From the NCBI GenBank assembly GCA_946477995.1, contig CAMLAI010000005.1, forward strand, positions 1 to 48,717: 48,717 bases of DNA. The letters run 5' to 3'. A program made the position numbers and the translations under genes. Under the pieces are notes generated by a model that worked only from the letters and a program-made list of their open reading frames with translations, was not told the origin of the DNA and ran no database searches. Shown piece by piece: positions 1 to 10,393 of this stretch. Every line of letters begins with the position of its first letter. Position 1 is the first letter of the stretch. The stretch comes from an uncultured Gilliamella sp. (GTDB taxonomy: Bacteria > Pseudomonadota > Gammaproteobacteria > Enterobacterales > Orbaceae).

Positions 1-505
1 TCACTTTGACAATCAGCTCTTCACCAAAGTGAACAATCGACATTAAAAAAGCGACCAATATAAAGGATAATAACGCCCTAGGTATCGATGCCATGCCTAA
101 TTGATGTACCATAAAGCTATCAACGGTATTGGTGATCCCAACACTATAAACCAATAAAATGGGGTAGATAGCAAAAAAATAGAGCACCGTGATAAAGTTT
201 CCGGCAGTTCGTCCAAATGCCTCTTCAACAACAACGGTGATATCGCCTTCAGGTTTTTTACCCGATAAAACAAATCGACATAATGCTTGATGGGCAAAAA
301 ATGTCATCGGAAAGGCAAGCACTAACATTACTAATAATGGAATTAACCCCCCAACACCTGCATTTATCGGTAAAAACAGTACGCCTGCACCGATTGCTGT
401 TCCATACAGACTCAGCATCCATAACGTATCACTTTTACGCCACTTGGGTAATTTTGCCTCACTTTTTACCTCACTAGCTTTTTTATTGGCTATGGCACTA
501 TCCAT
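1..505 (-). CDS. sdaC: Serine transporter of the HAAAP family (SdaC-like), 3' end truncated by window edge
   Basis: Manual reverse-strand translation from ATG at 505: [58 protein letters not shown]...[27 protein letters not shown]. Very similar to recalled E. coli SdaC. Open to the window edge, so absent from the ORF track. Confidence 0.85.
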   Translation of the reverse strand, partial: MDSAIANKKASEVKSEAKLPKWRKSDTLWMLSLYGTAIGAGVLFLPINAGVGGLIPLLVMLVLAFPMTFFAHQALCRFVLSGKKPEGDITVVVEEAFGRTAGNFITVLYFFAIYPILLVYSVGITNTVDSFMVHQLGMASIPRALLSFILVAFLMSIVHFGEELIVKV

Positions 506-566
506 ATTACTATTCTCCTATACCTAAAAATTTGTGCGTATGATATCAATTTAAAAACGTTACTAA

Positions 567-582
567 AGTGATCTACATCACA
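567..582. promoter_or_regulatory. Putative CRP (cAMP receptor protein) binding site upstream of sdaC
   Basis: AGTGATCTACATCACA matches TGTGATCTAGATCACA at 14/16 positions; centred about 70 bp upstream of the sdaC start. Confidence 0.6.
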
Positions 583-862
583 CAAATTAACAAAAAATCA
601 AATATAATCAATAAGATAAAGATATCTCTTTTGATACCTAGCCAACCGCAAAATCAATAAAGTATCAATTTTGATACAAAATGCACAAAAAGCATTATTG
701 CTAGTGAATAAATTTGTGAGTCTGTTTGCTCAATCTCTTTAGGTTCATTACGCCGATGCTAAAAAAATAACAATAAAATTACTTTAGTGTTACGCGCTGT
801 ACTGCTAAACTAGCTAACATTTTTATTATATTTATAGATAAATTATTTTTCAGGATAAATGT

Positions 863-2584
863 ATGCGAACCAGTAAATATCTTCTTTCTACATTAAAAGA
901 GACTCCAGCAGATGCTGAAGTGATTAGCCATCAATTAATGTTACGTGCCGGCATGATCCGTAAAGTTGCCGCTGGATTATATACTTGGTTACCCACTGGT
1001 TATCGTGTACTAAAAAAAGTCGAAAATATTGTTCGCGAAGAGATGAATAAAGCAGGTGCAATTGAAGTATTAATGCCGGTTGTTCAACCTGCCGATATTT
1101 GGCAAGAGAGTGGGCGCTGGGAACAATATGGTCCTGAATTATTACGGATAAAAGACCGTGGTAATCGTGATTTTGTTTTAGGTCCAACTCATGAAGAAGT
1201 CATCACTGATTTGTTACGTAATGAAGTCAGCTCATACAAACAATTACCACTTAATCTTTACCAAATTCAAACCAAATTTCGTGATGAAGTGCGACCTCGC
1301 TTTGGTGTAATGCGCTCGCGTGAATTTATTATGAAAGATGCCTACTCGTTTCATACATCACAAGAATCATTACAAGAAACGTATGATGATATGTATAAAG
1401 CCTATAGTGCAGTATTTACTCGTGCCGGATTAAACTTTAGAGCGGTGCGTGCCGATACAGGCTCAATTGGCGGTAACTGGTCTCACGAATTCCAAGTATT
1501 AGCCGATAGTGGCGAAGATGATATTGTCTTTTCAACTGAATCTGATTACGCCGCTAATATCGAGATGGCACAAGCATTAGCACCAACGCAAAGCCGCTTA
1601 GCACCAACTAAGGTGATGGAACGCATTGATACACCAAATGCAAAAACGATTGATGAATTAGTTGCACAATTCAATTTACCAATTGAAAAAACAGTTAAAA
1701 CACTCATGGTTAAGGCGACAAAAGAGAGTGGGCACCAACTTGTTGCTTTATTAGTTCGTGGTGATCACACGTTGAACGAAATCAAAGCAGAAAAAATTGA
1801 TATTGTGGCATCACCACTTGAATTTGCAACTGAAGAGGAAATTCGAGCAATTGTCAATGCTGGGCCAGGTTCATTAGGCCCTGTGAATCTTAATATGCCA
1901 ATCATTATTGACCGCGATGTGGCTGTGATGAGTGACTTTAGTGCCGGTGCGAATATCGACCATAAACATTACGTTAATATCAATTGGGAGCGTGATGTTG
2001 CGTTACCAAGAGTTGAAGATATCCGTAATGTGGTGGAAGGCGATATTAGCCCTGATGGTAAAGGGACATTACAGATTAAACGTGGTATCGAAGTTGGGCA
2101 TATTTTCCAACTTGGTACGAAGTATTCAGAGGCAATGAAAGCAACGGTCCAAGGCGAAGATGGACAAAACCACGTAATGATTATGGGCTGTTATGGTATT
2201 GGGGTTAGCCGAATTGTTGCAGCTGCAATCGAACAATGCCATGATGATCGAGGTATTGTATGGCCAGAAGCTATAGCCCCATTTAGTGTGGTCATCATCC
2301 CAATGAACATGCATAAATCAGAAAAAGTGCAAGCAACTGCTGAAAAACTGTATTCTGATTTACAAGCTTCTGGCATTGAAGTTTTATTTGACGATCGTAA
2401 AGAGCGACCAGGTGTGATGTTTGCCGATGCAGAGTTAATTGGTATTCCACATACTATTGTTATTGGTGAACGTAATCTAGAAAATGGTGAAGTGGAATAT
2501 AAACATCGCTGTGGTGGTGATAAGCAAATGATAAAAATTAACGATATTGTAGAATTTATCAAAAATCGTCAAAGTAAAGCATAA
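863..2584 (+). CDS. proS: Prolyl-tRNA synthetase
   Basis: 573-aa [56 protein letters not shown]...; class II aaRS motifs, ProS hallmark N-terminus. Confidence 0.97.
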   Translation: MRTSKYLLSTLKETPADAEVISHQLMLRAGMIRKVAAGLYTWLPTGYRVLKKVENIVREEMNKAGAIEVLMPVVQPADIWQESGRWEQYGPELLRIKDRGNRDFVLGPTHEEVITDLLRNEVSSYKQLPLNLYQIQTKFRDEVRPRFGVMRSREFIMKDAYSFHTSQESLQETYDDMYKAYSAVFTRAGLNFRAVRADTGSIGGNWSHEFQVLADSGEDDIVFSTESDYAANIEMAQALAPTQSRLAPTKVMERIDTPNAKTIDELVAQFNLPIEKTVKTLMVKATKESGHQLVALLVRGDHTLNEIKAEKIDIVASPLEFATEEEIRAIVNAGPGSLGPVNLNMPIIIDRDVAVMSDFSAGANIDHKHYVNINWERDVALPRVEDIRNVVEGDISPDGKGTLQIKRGIEVGHIFQLGTKYSEAMKATVQGEDGQNHVMIMGCYGIGVSRIVAAAIEQCHDDRGIVWPEAIAPFSVVIIPMNMHKSEKVQATAEKLYSDLQASGIEVLFDDRKERPGVMFADAELIGIPHTIVIGERNLENGEVEYKHRCGGDKQMIKINDIVEFIKNRQSKA

Positions 2585-3346
2585 AACCATTACTGATTTA
2601 ATCTTAATAATGTTAAAGAAAGCACAACACTTAATCACTCTTAATGTTTGAGTTTAAAAAAATAGGGAGATATTATTGTTGTGTTTTCTAGCATTATCCA
2701 TAGTTGACTATCAATATAAAGTAAAACCTCATTCACAATAACCCAATAATTTTTATCAAATTGGAATAATATTTGTCGAACAAAACAGCCGACTATAAAG
2801 TAGATACAATATCTGAATAAGCTAGGTTTTAAAACCATAATCAACTTGCATGTATTGCATAGTGATCGGGATAGCTTGAATAATACCGATCTTACCGAAG
2901 TTTGGATTAAGATACGGACTAGTCAGATTACCGACGAAAAATCATTGTAATACTTAAATCCTTTAAACAATCACCAAACCAATATTAGTTCATTGTTGAC
3001 ATGGCAGTGAACGAACTAGCATGACCGGTGCTATATACCGTTTAGTTTTTCAATTGGGTAAAGCTAAAGTTGTTAATCAATTAATGTAGCCTGAATTCGA
3101 TCATCACTATAATGTGTACCCGAATATTATTAAGTATATAAAACAGTTGATATTGAAAAATTTGCCACGCAGTATTTCAATAATTTTTTTAATAAATTAG
3201 TTTAAAATAACTTTCCCTAAGTAAGTAATTACACGCGTAAGTTAATCTCTTTTTAATATTCGTATTGAATTAAAATTGACAGTGATATTGCGTTTTTTTT
3301 CAGCTAAAATAAGGCAATTTAATTGTTAATTTAAGTGGTCTAAATA

Positions 3347-4804
3347 ATGTTAAAAAAAGCAATCGCATTGGCACTCACTACCTCATTATTGTTGCAAAAC
3401 TCACCGTTAGTTTTTGCTGATAACATTAACCTACCTGATATGGGAACCGCTGCTGCATCAACCTTAAGCATCGGTCAAGAGATGGAAATGGGGGATTATT
3501 ATATGCGTTTGCTACGAGCCGATGCCCCTATCATCAATGATCCCGTACTCAATCAATATATTAATGATTTAGGTAAAAAACTCGTGTCAAAAGCGGAATC
3601 AGTCCAAACACCTTTTCATTTTTATATTATGCGCAGTGATGTCTTAAATGCGTTTGCCTTTTTTGGCGGTAATGTGGTGATTCATTCTAAACTGATTTTA
3701 GACACTGATAATGAAAGTCAATTAGCTTCAGTTATGGCGCACGAAATCGGCCATGTGACTCAACGTCACTTAGCCAGAGCAATGGAAAACCAAAACCGTA
3801 ATAGTCCTTATGTTTGGGGTGCAGCATTAGGCTCATTACTACTTACGCTGGCGAATCCTGATGCTGGAATGGCCGCGATGACAAGTACGATGGCAGGTTC
3901 TGCACAAAACACAATTAGTTTTACACAAGCTAATGAACAAGAAGCCGATCGCGTGGGGCTTAGAACATTGGCTAAGGCAGGATTTGATCCTTATGCTTCA
4001 TCCGAATTTTTACAAAAATTAGCTGATCAAACACGTTTTAGCAGTAAACCACCTGAGATTTTACTCACTCACCCACTACCAAATAGCCGTTTATCTGATA
4101 TCCGTAGCCGTTCTATGCAATATAGTAAAAAAGAGCTACCTCCCTCTCTAAACTACTATTTAGCAAAAGCGCGTTTGGCTATTTTAATAACTAATAATCA
4201 AAATACCGGTAAATTATTAATTGAAGATTATAAAAAGCTGAATAATGAACAAAGTAAGATTGCTTTAGTCTATGCTAATGCTCTGTTTGATTATCGTAAT
4301 AACAATTACCAAAAAGCCAAACAGCAACTTCAACCATTACTAGATAATGATCCAAATAATCTGTGGTACATCGATTTAATGACAGATATTGATCTGGACA
4401 TGAATAATAATGCAGCAGCGATTAATCGGTTACAAACTGCTTTAAAAAAATCCCCAGATAGTTCAGCATTACAATTAAACTTGGCTAACGCATACGTTAA
4501 AAATCGTAATTACCAACAAGCGGTGAGCTTATTACACCGTTATACCTTTGATCATAGTGATGATACAAATGGTTGGGATCTGCTAATTACAGCTTATGGT
4601 GGATTAAACTCAAGGGCAAAAGAAATGAGTGCAAGAGCTGAACTTGTTGCATTAGAGGGGCAATTTCAACAATCTATTCAATTACTGCAAAATGCCAAAA
4701 AACAAACTAATGGCGATCAAACAATGATATCGAAGATTGATGCCAGAATAAATCAGTTACAACAACTTCAAAAACGTTACGCCCCTTATAGTAAAAATAG
4801 ATAA
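3347..4804 (+). CDS. bepA: Beta-barrel assembly-enhancing protease (M48 metalloprotease with TPR domain)
   Basis: 485-aa ORF with signal peptide, HEIGH zinc motif (MAHEIGHVTQRHLARAMENQNR), C-terminal TPR-like repeats. Confidence 0.9.
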   Translation: MLKKAIALALTTSLLLQNSPLVFADNINLPDMGTAAASTLSIGQEMEMGDYYMRLLRADAPIINDPVLNQYINDLGKKLVSKAESVQTPFHFYIMRSDVLNAFAFFGGNVVIHSKLILDTDNESQLASVMAHEIGHVTQRHLARAMENQNRNSPYVWGAALGSLLLTLANPDAGMAAMTSTMAGSAQNTISFTQANEQEADRVGLRTLAKAGFDPYASSEFLQKLADQTRFSSKPPEILLTHPLPNSRLSDIRSRSMQYSKKELPPSLNYYLAKARLAILITNNQNTGKLLIEDYKKLNNEQSKIALVYANALFDYRNNNYQKAKQQLQPLLDNDPNNLWYIDLMTDIDLDMNNNAAAINRLQTALKKSPDSSALQLNLANAYVKNRNYQQAVSLLHRYTFDHSDDTNGWDLLITAYGGLNSRAKEMSARAELVALEGQFQQSIQLLQNAKKQTNGDQTMISKIDARINQLQQLQKRYAPYSKNR

Positions 4805-4823
4805 GTTTACTAATTAGGCTCAA

Positions 4824-4865
4824 TATTTCTCGACTAACGTTATAAAAGGCATTAGTCGAGAAATA
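4824..4865. terminator. Bidirectional hairpin terminator between convergent genes
   Basis: 14-bp perfect stem TATTTCTCGACTAA (4824-4837) / TTAGTCGAGAAATA (4852-4865), between bepA(+) and a minus-strand gene. Confidence 0.7.
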
Positions 4866-4885
4866 AAAATGGGGTAAATTGCTGG

Positions 4886-5548
4886 TTATTTATCAGCTAA
4901 ATGATCAACATTATTATAATAGTTAACCGTAAATTTACCTTCAGATTGACCATCTTGTTGCTGATAATTTACTACACTGACACTGGTATTTAACATTCGT
5001 GGAAAATAGTCTTCATCCCGATGTAAACGCCAATCACCACCATTTAATACACAAAGTAATAAACGTAACACGGTGCCATGCGAAACAACTAAAATATTAC
5101 CTTTATCTTCACTGGCATTTTGAGTAATGGTATGCAGTGCACGTTTCATTCGTACCAGTGTATCAAGATAATTTTCACCGTGATTAACAGAAGCATCAAA
5201 GTTAGCTGGATCGGTTAAATAAGTATTAAATTCAGGCACTTCTTTTTTCAAATAAGGGACAGATTTTCCTTCCCAAAGACCAAAATCCATCTCACATAAA
5301 TCGGCTAATTCAAAGGTTGGAATTTTATTATCATTTTCGTGAACGATATAATCACGTGTTTCTTTAGCGCGTAGCTGTGGGCTTGAATAAGCTTGCATAA
5401 AAGGAATATGCTTTAAATATTGGCCTGTAATCTTCGCGCCCAAAATACCTTGTTCAGTTAACGGTGAATTTTGCGATCCTTGCATCTGATCTTTAATATT
5501 CCACTCGGTTTGGCCATGTCTAATTAAGTATAAATTAAGATCTTTCAT
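4886..5548 (-). CDS. Histidine phosphatase family protein (phosphoglycerate mutase-like)
   Basis: 220-aa ORF; LIRHGQTEWN motif and a VVSHGTVLR second His motif. Confidence 0.85.
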   Translation of the reverse strand: MKDLNLYLIRHGQTEWNIKDQMQGSQNSPLTEQGILGAKITGQYLKHIPFMQAYSSPQLRAKETRDYIVHENDNKIPTFELADLCEMDFGLWEGKSVPYLKKEVPEFNTYLTDPANFDASVNHGENYLDTLVRMKRALHTITQNASEDKGNILVVSHGTVLRLLLCVLNGGDWRLHRDEDYFPRMLNTSVSVVNYQQQDGQSEGKFTVNYYNNVDHLADK

Positions 5549-5572
5549 TCGTCCTCACTACTTTTTTTCAAT

Positions 5573-6556
5573 TTAAGATTCGGTTTGATGATGCTTTTCT
5601 GTTCTAAGATAACTTAAGCATGCTTGTAATTTATCATCCATTGTTGCGCTTAACTGCATATCTTGTAACGTTTTAGGATGAATAAAGGTCACATTGGCTG
5701 CATGCAAAAATAATCGATTAAGTTTAGTATTGGCTAATAACCTATCAAATTGGCTATCACCATAACGATCATCAAATGCAATAGGATGATTGGCATATTG
5801 AGTATGTACACGAATCTGATGTGTACGGCCTGTAACAGGACTGGCTTTAATCAACGTTGCAAACTTAAATCTCTCTTCAACTTTAAAACGTGTCTCTGAA
5901 GGTTTACCTTCTTTATCGACTTTAACCACTCGTTCGCCACTTTTCAAAACATTTTTAAGTAACGGTGCCTGTATAACTTTGCATTCAGAAGGCCAATCAC
6001 CTTTTACTAATGCTAAATAGTTCTTTTTCATCTGTTTTAGACGCAGTTGTTCATGCAGTGCTTTTAATGCTGAACGTTTTTTAGCAATGAGTAACACACC
6101 TGAAGTTTCGCGATCGATTCGATGAACCAATTCCAGGAATTTTGCTTCAGGCCTTAATGCTCGAAGTCCTTCAATGACCCCAAAACTTAAACCACTACCG
6201 CCATGAACAGCAATACCCGAGGGTTTATTAATAGCCATTATCACATCATCTTCATAAATAATGGCTTTTTCTAAATCGGCAACTTTATTTAATTTAGTTG
6301 AGATTTCAGGTGAGGTTTTTTCTGCTACGCGAATAGGCGGTATACGAATTTCATCCCCAATATTGAGCTTATACTCGGGTTTAATGCGTTTTTTATTAAC
6401 GCGTACTTCACCTTTCCTCAGTATGCGATAAATCATACTTTTGGGCACACCTTTCAAGTGTGTGATAAGAAAGTTATCAATTCGCTGCGTCGCATTTTCT
6501 TCAGTGATGATAACAAATGAGACCTGTAATTTTGTTTGTGGAACGTTTGAATCCAT
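5573..6556 (-). CDS. rluC: 23S rRNA pseudouridine(955/2504/2580) synthase RluC
   Basis: 327-aa ORF with S4 domain and HRIDRETSGVLLIAKK catalytic motif; RluC-type N-terminus. Confidence 0.9.
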   Translation of the reverse strand: MDSNVPQTKLQVSFVIITEENATQRIDNFLITHLKGVPKSMIYRILRKGEVRVNKKRIKPEYKLNIGDEIRIPPIRVAEKTSPEISTKLNKVADLEKAIIYEDDVIMAINKPSGIAVHGGSGLSFGVIEGLRALRPEAKFLELVHRIDRETSGVLLIAKKRSALKALHEQLRLKQMKKNYLALVKGDWPSECKVIQAPLLKNVLKSGERVVKVDKEGKPSETRFKVEERFKFATLIKASPVTGRTHQIRVHTQYANHPIAFDDRYGDSQFDRLLANTKLNRLFLHAANVTFIHPKTLQDMQLSATMDDKLQACLSYLRTEKHHQTES

Positions 6557-6705
6557 AAGAAATGATTAATCCGCCATCAATAAATAAAAGTCGTTTACAT
6601 TATTCGAAAATAAACTACACTACCACTAATTAAAAATAAAGACAGATTATTTTCGATATAATTAAAGATAGCTAATTATAGCCGAATATGGAGGAATAAA
6701 ACAGT

Positions 6706-7239
6706 ATGTTATCGTTACTTAATCAATACTCTCGCGCAAGATTTGCTTGGTTTTTACTCTTCCTCTCAACCCTTATTTTCGAGTTAACTGCACTTTATTT
6801 TCAACACAGCTTAGGACTAGCGCCTTGCACACTGTGTATTTATCAACGTTGCGCCATTTTTGGCATCATGTTAGCCAGTATTATTGGCTTAATTGCACCG
6901 AATAATTTTATTTTTAGAATAATGGGGATCGCCATTTGGTTAATTAGTGCATATAAAGGCTTTAACTTAGCAACATTTCACGCCCATTTACAATTCGAAC
7001 CAAACTTTAGTGACACTTGCGCTATTAATGTTCAGTTTCCATCATGGCTACCTTTAAACGAGTGGATACCGGGCCTGTTTAATGCTTACGGCTCGTGTGC
7101 AGATAAAATTTGGTCTTTTTTAACCATTGAAATGTCACAATGGATGATCATTATTTTTGCTTGCTATTTTATAGTTGGATTATTCGTGTTTATTGCCCAA
7201 TTTTTTGCAGTAAACAAAAATACCTTATGGAAAAATTAG
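6706..7239 (+). CDS. dsbB: Disulfide bond formation protein B
   Basis: 177-aa four-TM ORF, LAPCTLCIYQRCA quinone-linked CxxC region and a second periplasmic Cys pair. Confidence 0.92.
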   Translation: MLSLLNQYSRARFAWFLLFLSTLIFELTALYFQHSLGLAPCTLCIYQRCAIFGIMLASIIGLIAPNNFIFRIMGIAIWLISAYKGFNLATFHAHLQFEPNFSDTCAINVQFPSWLPLNEWIPGLFNAYGSCADKIWSFLTIEMSQWMIIIFACYFIVGLFVFIAQFFAVNKNTLWKN

Positions 7240-7317
7240 GTGCGCTATAAAACTGGCACTTTTTGTTGAGTTTGTTAGAATGTGTGGCAATTTTATCTTA
7301 TAAATTGTCATACATAA

Positions 7318-7974
7318 ATGCTTTTGGAATATCATCCCCCTATTGACCCTTGGCTATCTATCTTATACCAAGATGATCATATTGTTGTTGTCAATAAACA
7401 ACCCGGTATTTTATCGGTGTCGGGCAACAAACCTCAATTTATCGATAGTATTATTCATCGTTTACAGCAAAAATTTAGCTACGTCGAGTCCGTTCATCGA
7501 TTAGATATGGCAACCAGTGGCATTATGGTTGCCGCTTTATCTAAACTCGCCGATCGAGAAATAAAAAAGCAATTTCGAGAACGAATCCCCAAAAAAAATT
7601 ATATTGCCGTAGTTTATGGGCATATTAAAGAGGATAGCGGTCAAGTTGAATTACCGTTGATTTGTGATTGGCCAAACCGTCCACGACAAATGGTCGATTT
7701 AGAAAATGGCAAGCCTGCACTGACGTTATATCAAGTCATTTCAAGAAACCCTGATAACACAACTCGGGTTAGCTTATCGCCTTTTACGGGTCGATCACAC
7801 CAATTACGCGTGCATATGCAAGCACTGGGACATCCTATTTTAGGCGATAAATTTTATGCACATCCTGAAGCCTTTTCTCGGTCTAAAAGATTGTTACTCC
7901 ATGCGCAATCGTTAACAATTCTCCACCCCAAGACAGGTGAAAGTATGACCTTTAACTGCGATCCCGATTTTTAA
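7318..7974 (+). CDS. rluA: Dual-specificity 23S rRNA/tRNA pseudouridine synthase RluA
   Basis: 218-aa ORF, HRLDMATSGIMV motif, no S4 domain, RluA-like length. Confidence 0.88.
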   Translation: MLLEYHPPIDPWLSILYQDDHIVVVNKQPGILSVSGNKPQFIDSIIHRLQQKFSYVESVHRLDMATSGIMVAALSKLADREIKKQFRERIPKKNYIAVVYGHIKEDSGQVELPLICDWPNRPRQMVDLENGKPALTLYQVISRNPDNTTRVSLSPFTGRSHQLRVHMQALGHPILGDKFYAHPEAFSRSKRLLLHAQSLTILHPKTGESMTFNCDPDF

Positions 7975-8041
7975 CGAAACTTATAAATCGAACAACGGTT
8001 AACGATAGTTATCAACATAATTTTATGGTAAGGAATTAAAG

Positions 8042-8638
8042 ATGCAAAAAATTGTTTTAGCAACCAATAATCAAGGCAAAGTCAACGAATTGCAAACGCT
8101 TTTAGCCGATGCTGGCTTTAATATTGTGGCACAAAAAGAATTTAATGTTCCCGATGTCGATGAAACAGGTTTAACTTTTATCGAAAATGCCATTTTAAAA
8201 GCAAGGCATACCGCAAAATTAACAGGACTACCTGCTATTGCTGATGATTCAGGTTTAGTGGTTGATGCCCTTAATGGTGCGCCAGGGATTTATTCCGCGC
8301 GTTATGCGGGTTGCCATGGTAACGATAAATTAAATAATCAAAAATTACTTTCACAACTACACAATGTCCCAGCAGAAAAGCGCACTGCCTATTTTTATTG
8401 TGCCTTGGTTTTTATGCGCCATGATAACGATCCAACACCGATTATTTGTTTAGGCAAATGGCATGGATTAATCCTAAATCAAGAGCAAGGAGAAGGCGGC
8501 TTTGGCTATGATCCACTGTTTTATATACCAGAATTAGATTGCACAGCTGCCCAACTTAGCAAAGAACATAAAAGCCAGATTTCACACCGTGGTCAAGCGT
8601 TAAAACAGTTAATTACTAAAATAAAATCCGAATATTAA
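8042..8638 (+). CDS. rdgB: XTP/dITP diphosphatase (RdgB/HAM1)
   Basis: 198-aa [24 protein letters not shown]..., [36 protein letters not shown]. Confidence 0.95.
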   Translation: MQKIVLATNNQGKVNELQTLLADAGFNIVAQKEFNVPDVDETGLTFIENAILKARHTAKLTGLPAIADDSGLVVDALNGAPGIYSARYAGCHGNDKLNNQKLLSQLHNVPAEKRTAYFYCALVFMRHDNDPTPIICLGKWHGLILNQEQGEGGFGYDPLFYIPELDCTAAQLSKEHKSQISHRGQALKQLITKIKSEY

Positions 8639-8722
8639 TAGCAATATCATCGATATATGAAATTGCATCTTGTTGAGTAAACGGTATATACTTAAGTTAA
8701 TTAGCATATTGGAGTTAACATT

Positions 8723-9571
8723 GTGATTCTGATGATCGTTAGTGGCCGTTCAGGTTCTGGAAAATCGATTGCACTACGTGCACTAGAAGATATGGGTTTT
8801 TATTGTGTGGATAACATCCCTGTTGTGCTATTGCCACAATTAGCCGACTCATTAAAAAACAATAATACCCCCGTTGCTGTTAGCATCGATATTCGCAATT
8901 TACCGCCAAATTTTGATTTTAACCGCGACATTTTGCAACAACTGCCAAACTCTGTCACACCCGAGATTATCTTCTTTGACTGTAGCCGCAATACCCTAAT
9001 TCGTCGTTATAGCGAAACCAGACGAATCCATCCCTTGACCAATCAAAAATACTCGCTTGAAGAAGCAATCGATCTTGAAGAAAAATATTTAGAATCATTA
9101 AAATCCAATGCAAGTTTAGTCATTAATACTGATAATCTTTCAGTACATCAACTATCAGACATTTTACGAACACGTATTTTAGGTAAAAAAGAACGTGAAT
9201 TAACCATGATCTTTGAATCCTTTGGTTTTAAACATGGTTTGCCAGTCGATGCCGATTTTGTTTTTGATGTCCGTTTTTTACCTAATCCCCATTGGGATAT
9301 TGCACTACGTCCCCTAACTGGATTAGATGAGCCAGTAAAAAAATATCTATTTCAGCATGATGAAGTGACCAATTTTATCTATCAAACAGCCAGTTATTTA
9401 CAGCAATGGTTACCGATGTTAGAAAAAAACAATCGTAGTTATTTAACCATTGCTATTGGTTGTACCGGAGGACAACATCGCTCCGTTTTTATTGCTGAAC
9501 AGCTGGCTGAATTTTTCAAAGCACAAAATAAGCAAGTACAAATCCGGCACCGAACCTTAGAAAAAAAATAA
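8723..9571 (+). CDS. rapZ: RNase adapter protein RapZ
   Basis: 282-aa [36 protein letters not shown]...; C-terminal [14 protein letters not shown]. Confidence 0.95.
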   Translation: MILMIVSGRSGSGKSIALRALEDMGFYCVDNIPVVLLPQLADSLKNNNTPVAVSIDIRNLPPNFDFNRDILQQLPNSVTPEIIFFDCSRNTLIRRYSETRRIHPLTNQKYSLEEAIDLEEKYLESLKSNASLVINTDNLSVHQLSDILRTRILGKKERELTMIFESFGFKHGLPVDADFVFDVRFLPNPHWDIALRPLTGLDEPVKKYLFQHDEVTNFIYQTASYLQQWLPMLEKNNRSYLTIAIGCTGGQHRSVFIAEQLAEFFKAQNKQVQIRHRTLEKK

Positions 9572-10393
9572 TTATTCGTTTTCGGTATGATAAAAATGCC
9601 AAACTTGATCGCAGCGCTGTTTATATCTGTCCATAATCTCTTTTAACGTTGCTTTTGGCTTTATTGGTTCAGGTTGTGGTGTAACAAGCTCACTGACTTT
9701 GATTAATGTTATATCTGAAGGCAATTGCGCTAATTTATTTTTTAACACATTGAGTGTCTGTGGATGAGGATGACCAATGGCAATGGCAACCCCTTTTTTA
9801 CGAGCAACTTGAATAGCTAATTCAAATTGCTGGCTAATAGCATGTTCATTTTGCTGATCATCTAAAAATACATCACGCACAACTACAGGTATATTATAGG
9901 CGCTCGCTGCTGTTTTAACAGCTGTTTTGCCAATCGTTTTACTATCTAAAAAAAACATAGAGTGTGGGCTAAGTGCTTTCATAACATATTGCATACCATT
10001 AAGATTGGATGTCATTAAACTACCCATATGATTATTAACACCAATAGCATGAGGTACACGCTCAATAGCATTATTCACAATGCGATTAATCTCAGTTTCG
10101 CTCATAGTGGGGAACAATGTATCTTTTTCCAGTGGCTGCTTACCCATTGGTGCCATGGGTAAGTGTATAATCACATCATTCCCCTGTTCATGAGCCATAT
10201 TAGCGATACGTTTTGCATTAGGTGAATGGGGTAAAACAGCAACTGTTATATCGGTTGATAATTTTATAATTTGCTCTTCATTATGTTGCCGATAACCAAA
10301 ATCATCAATAACCAGAGCTAATTGTGCCGCAAAAACTAGACTTGGATTAAAAAATAACAGACTAATAAGTATGTGAATGATTAAACGATGCAT
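9572..10393 (-). CDS. yibQ: Divergent polysaccharide deacetylase family protein (YibQ-like)
   Basis: ORF track start 10405; internal start MHRLIIHILISLLFF at 10393 gives a signal peptide followed by QLALVIDDFGYR...AVLPHSPNAKRIA. Downstream of envC as in E. coli. Confidence 0.8.
   Translation of the reverse strand: MHRLIIHILISLLFFNPSLVFAAQLALVIDDFGYRQHNEEQIIKLSTDITVAVLPHSPNAKRIANMAHEQGNDVIIHLPMAPMGKQPLEKDTLFPTMSETEINRIVNNAIERVPHAIGVNNHMGSLMTSNLNGMQYVMKALSPHSMFFLDSKTIGKTAVKTAASAYNIPVVVRDVFLDDQQNEHAISQQFELAIQVARKKGVAIAIGHPHPQTLNVLKNKLAQLPSDITLIKVSELVTPQPEPIKPKATLKEIMDRYKQRCDQVWHFYHTENE

Noticed and set aside
97-297. 66-aa minus ORF at window start
   Set aside because: Out of frame with the clearly SdaC-like reading frame that spans 1-505.
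924-1187. 87-aa antisense ORF within proS
   Set aside because: Lies opposite a strongly supported core gene; no recognisable domain.
2641-2844. 67-aa minus-strand ORF in the proS-bepA spacer
   Set aside because: No recognisable family or convincing RBS context; AT-rich spurious ORF or decay product.
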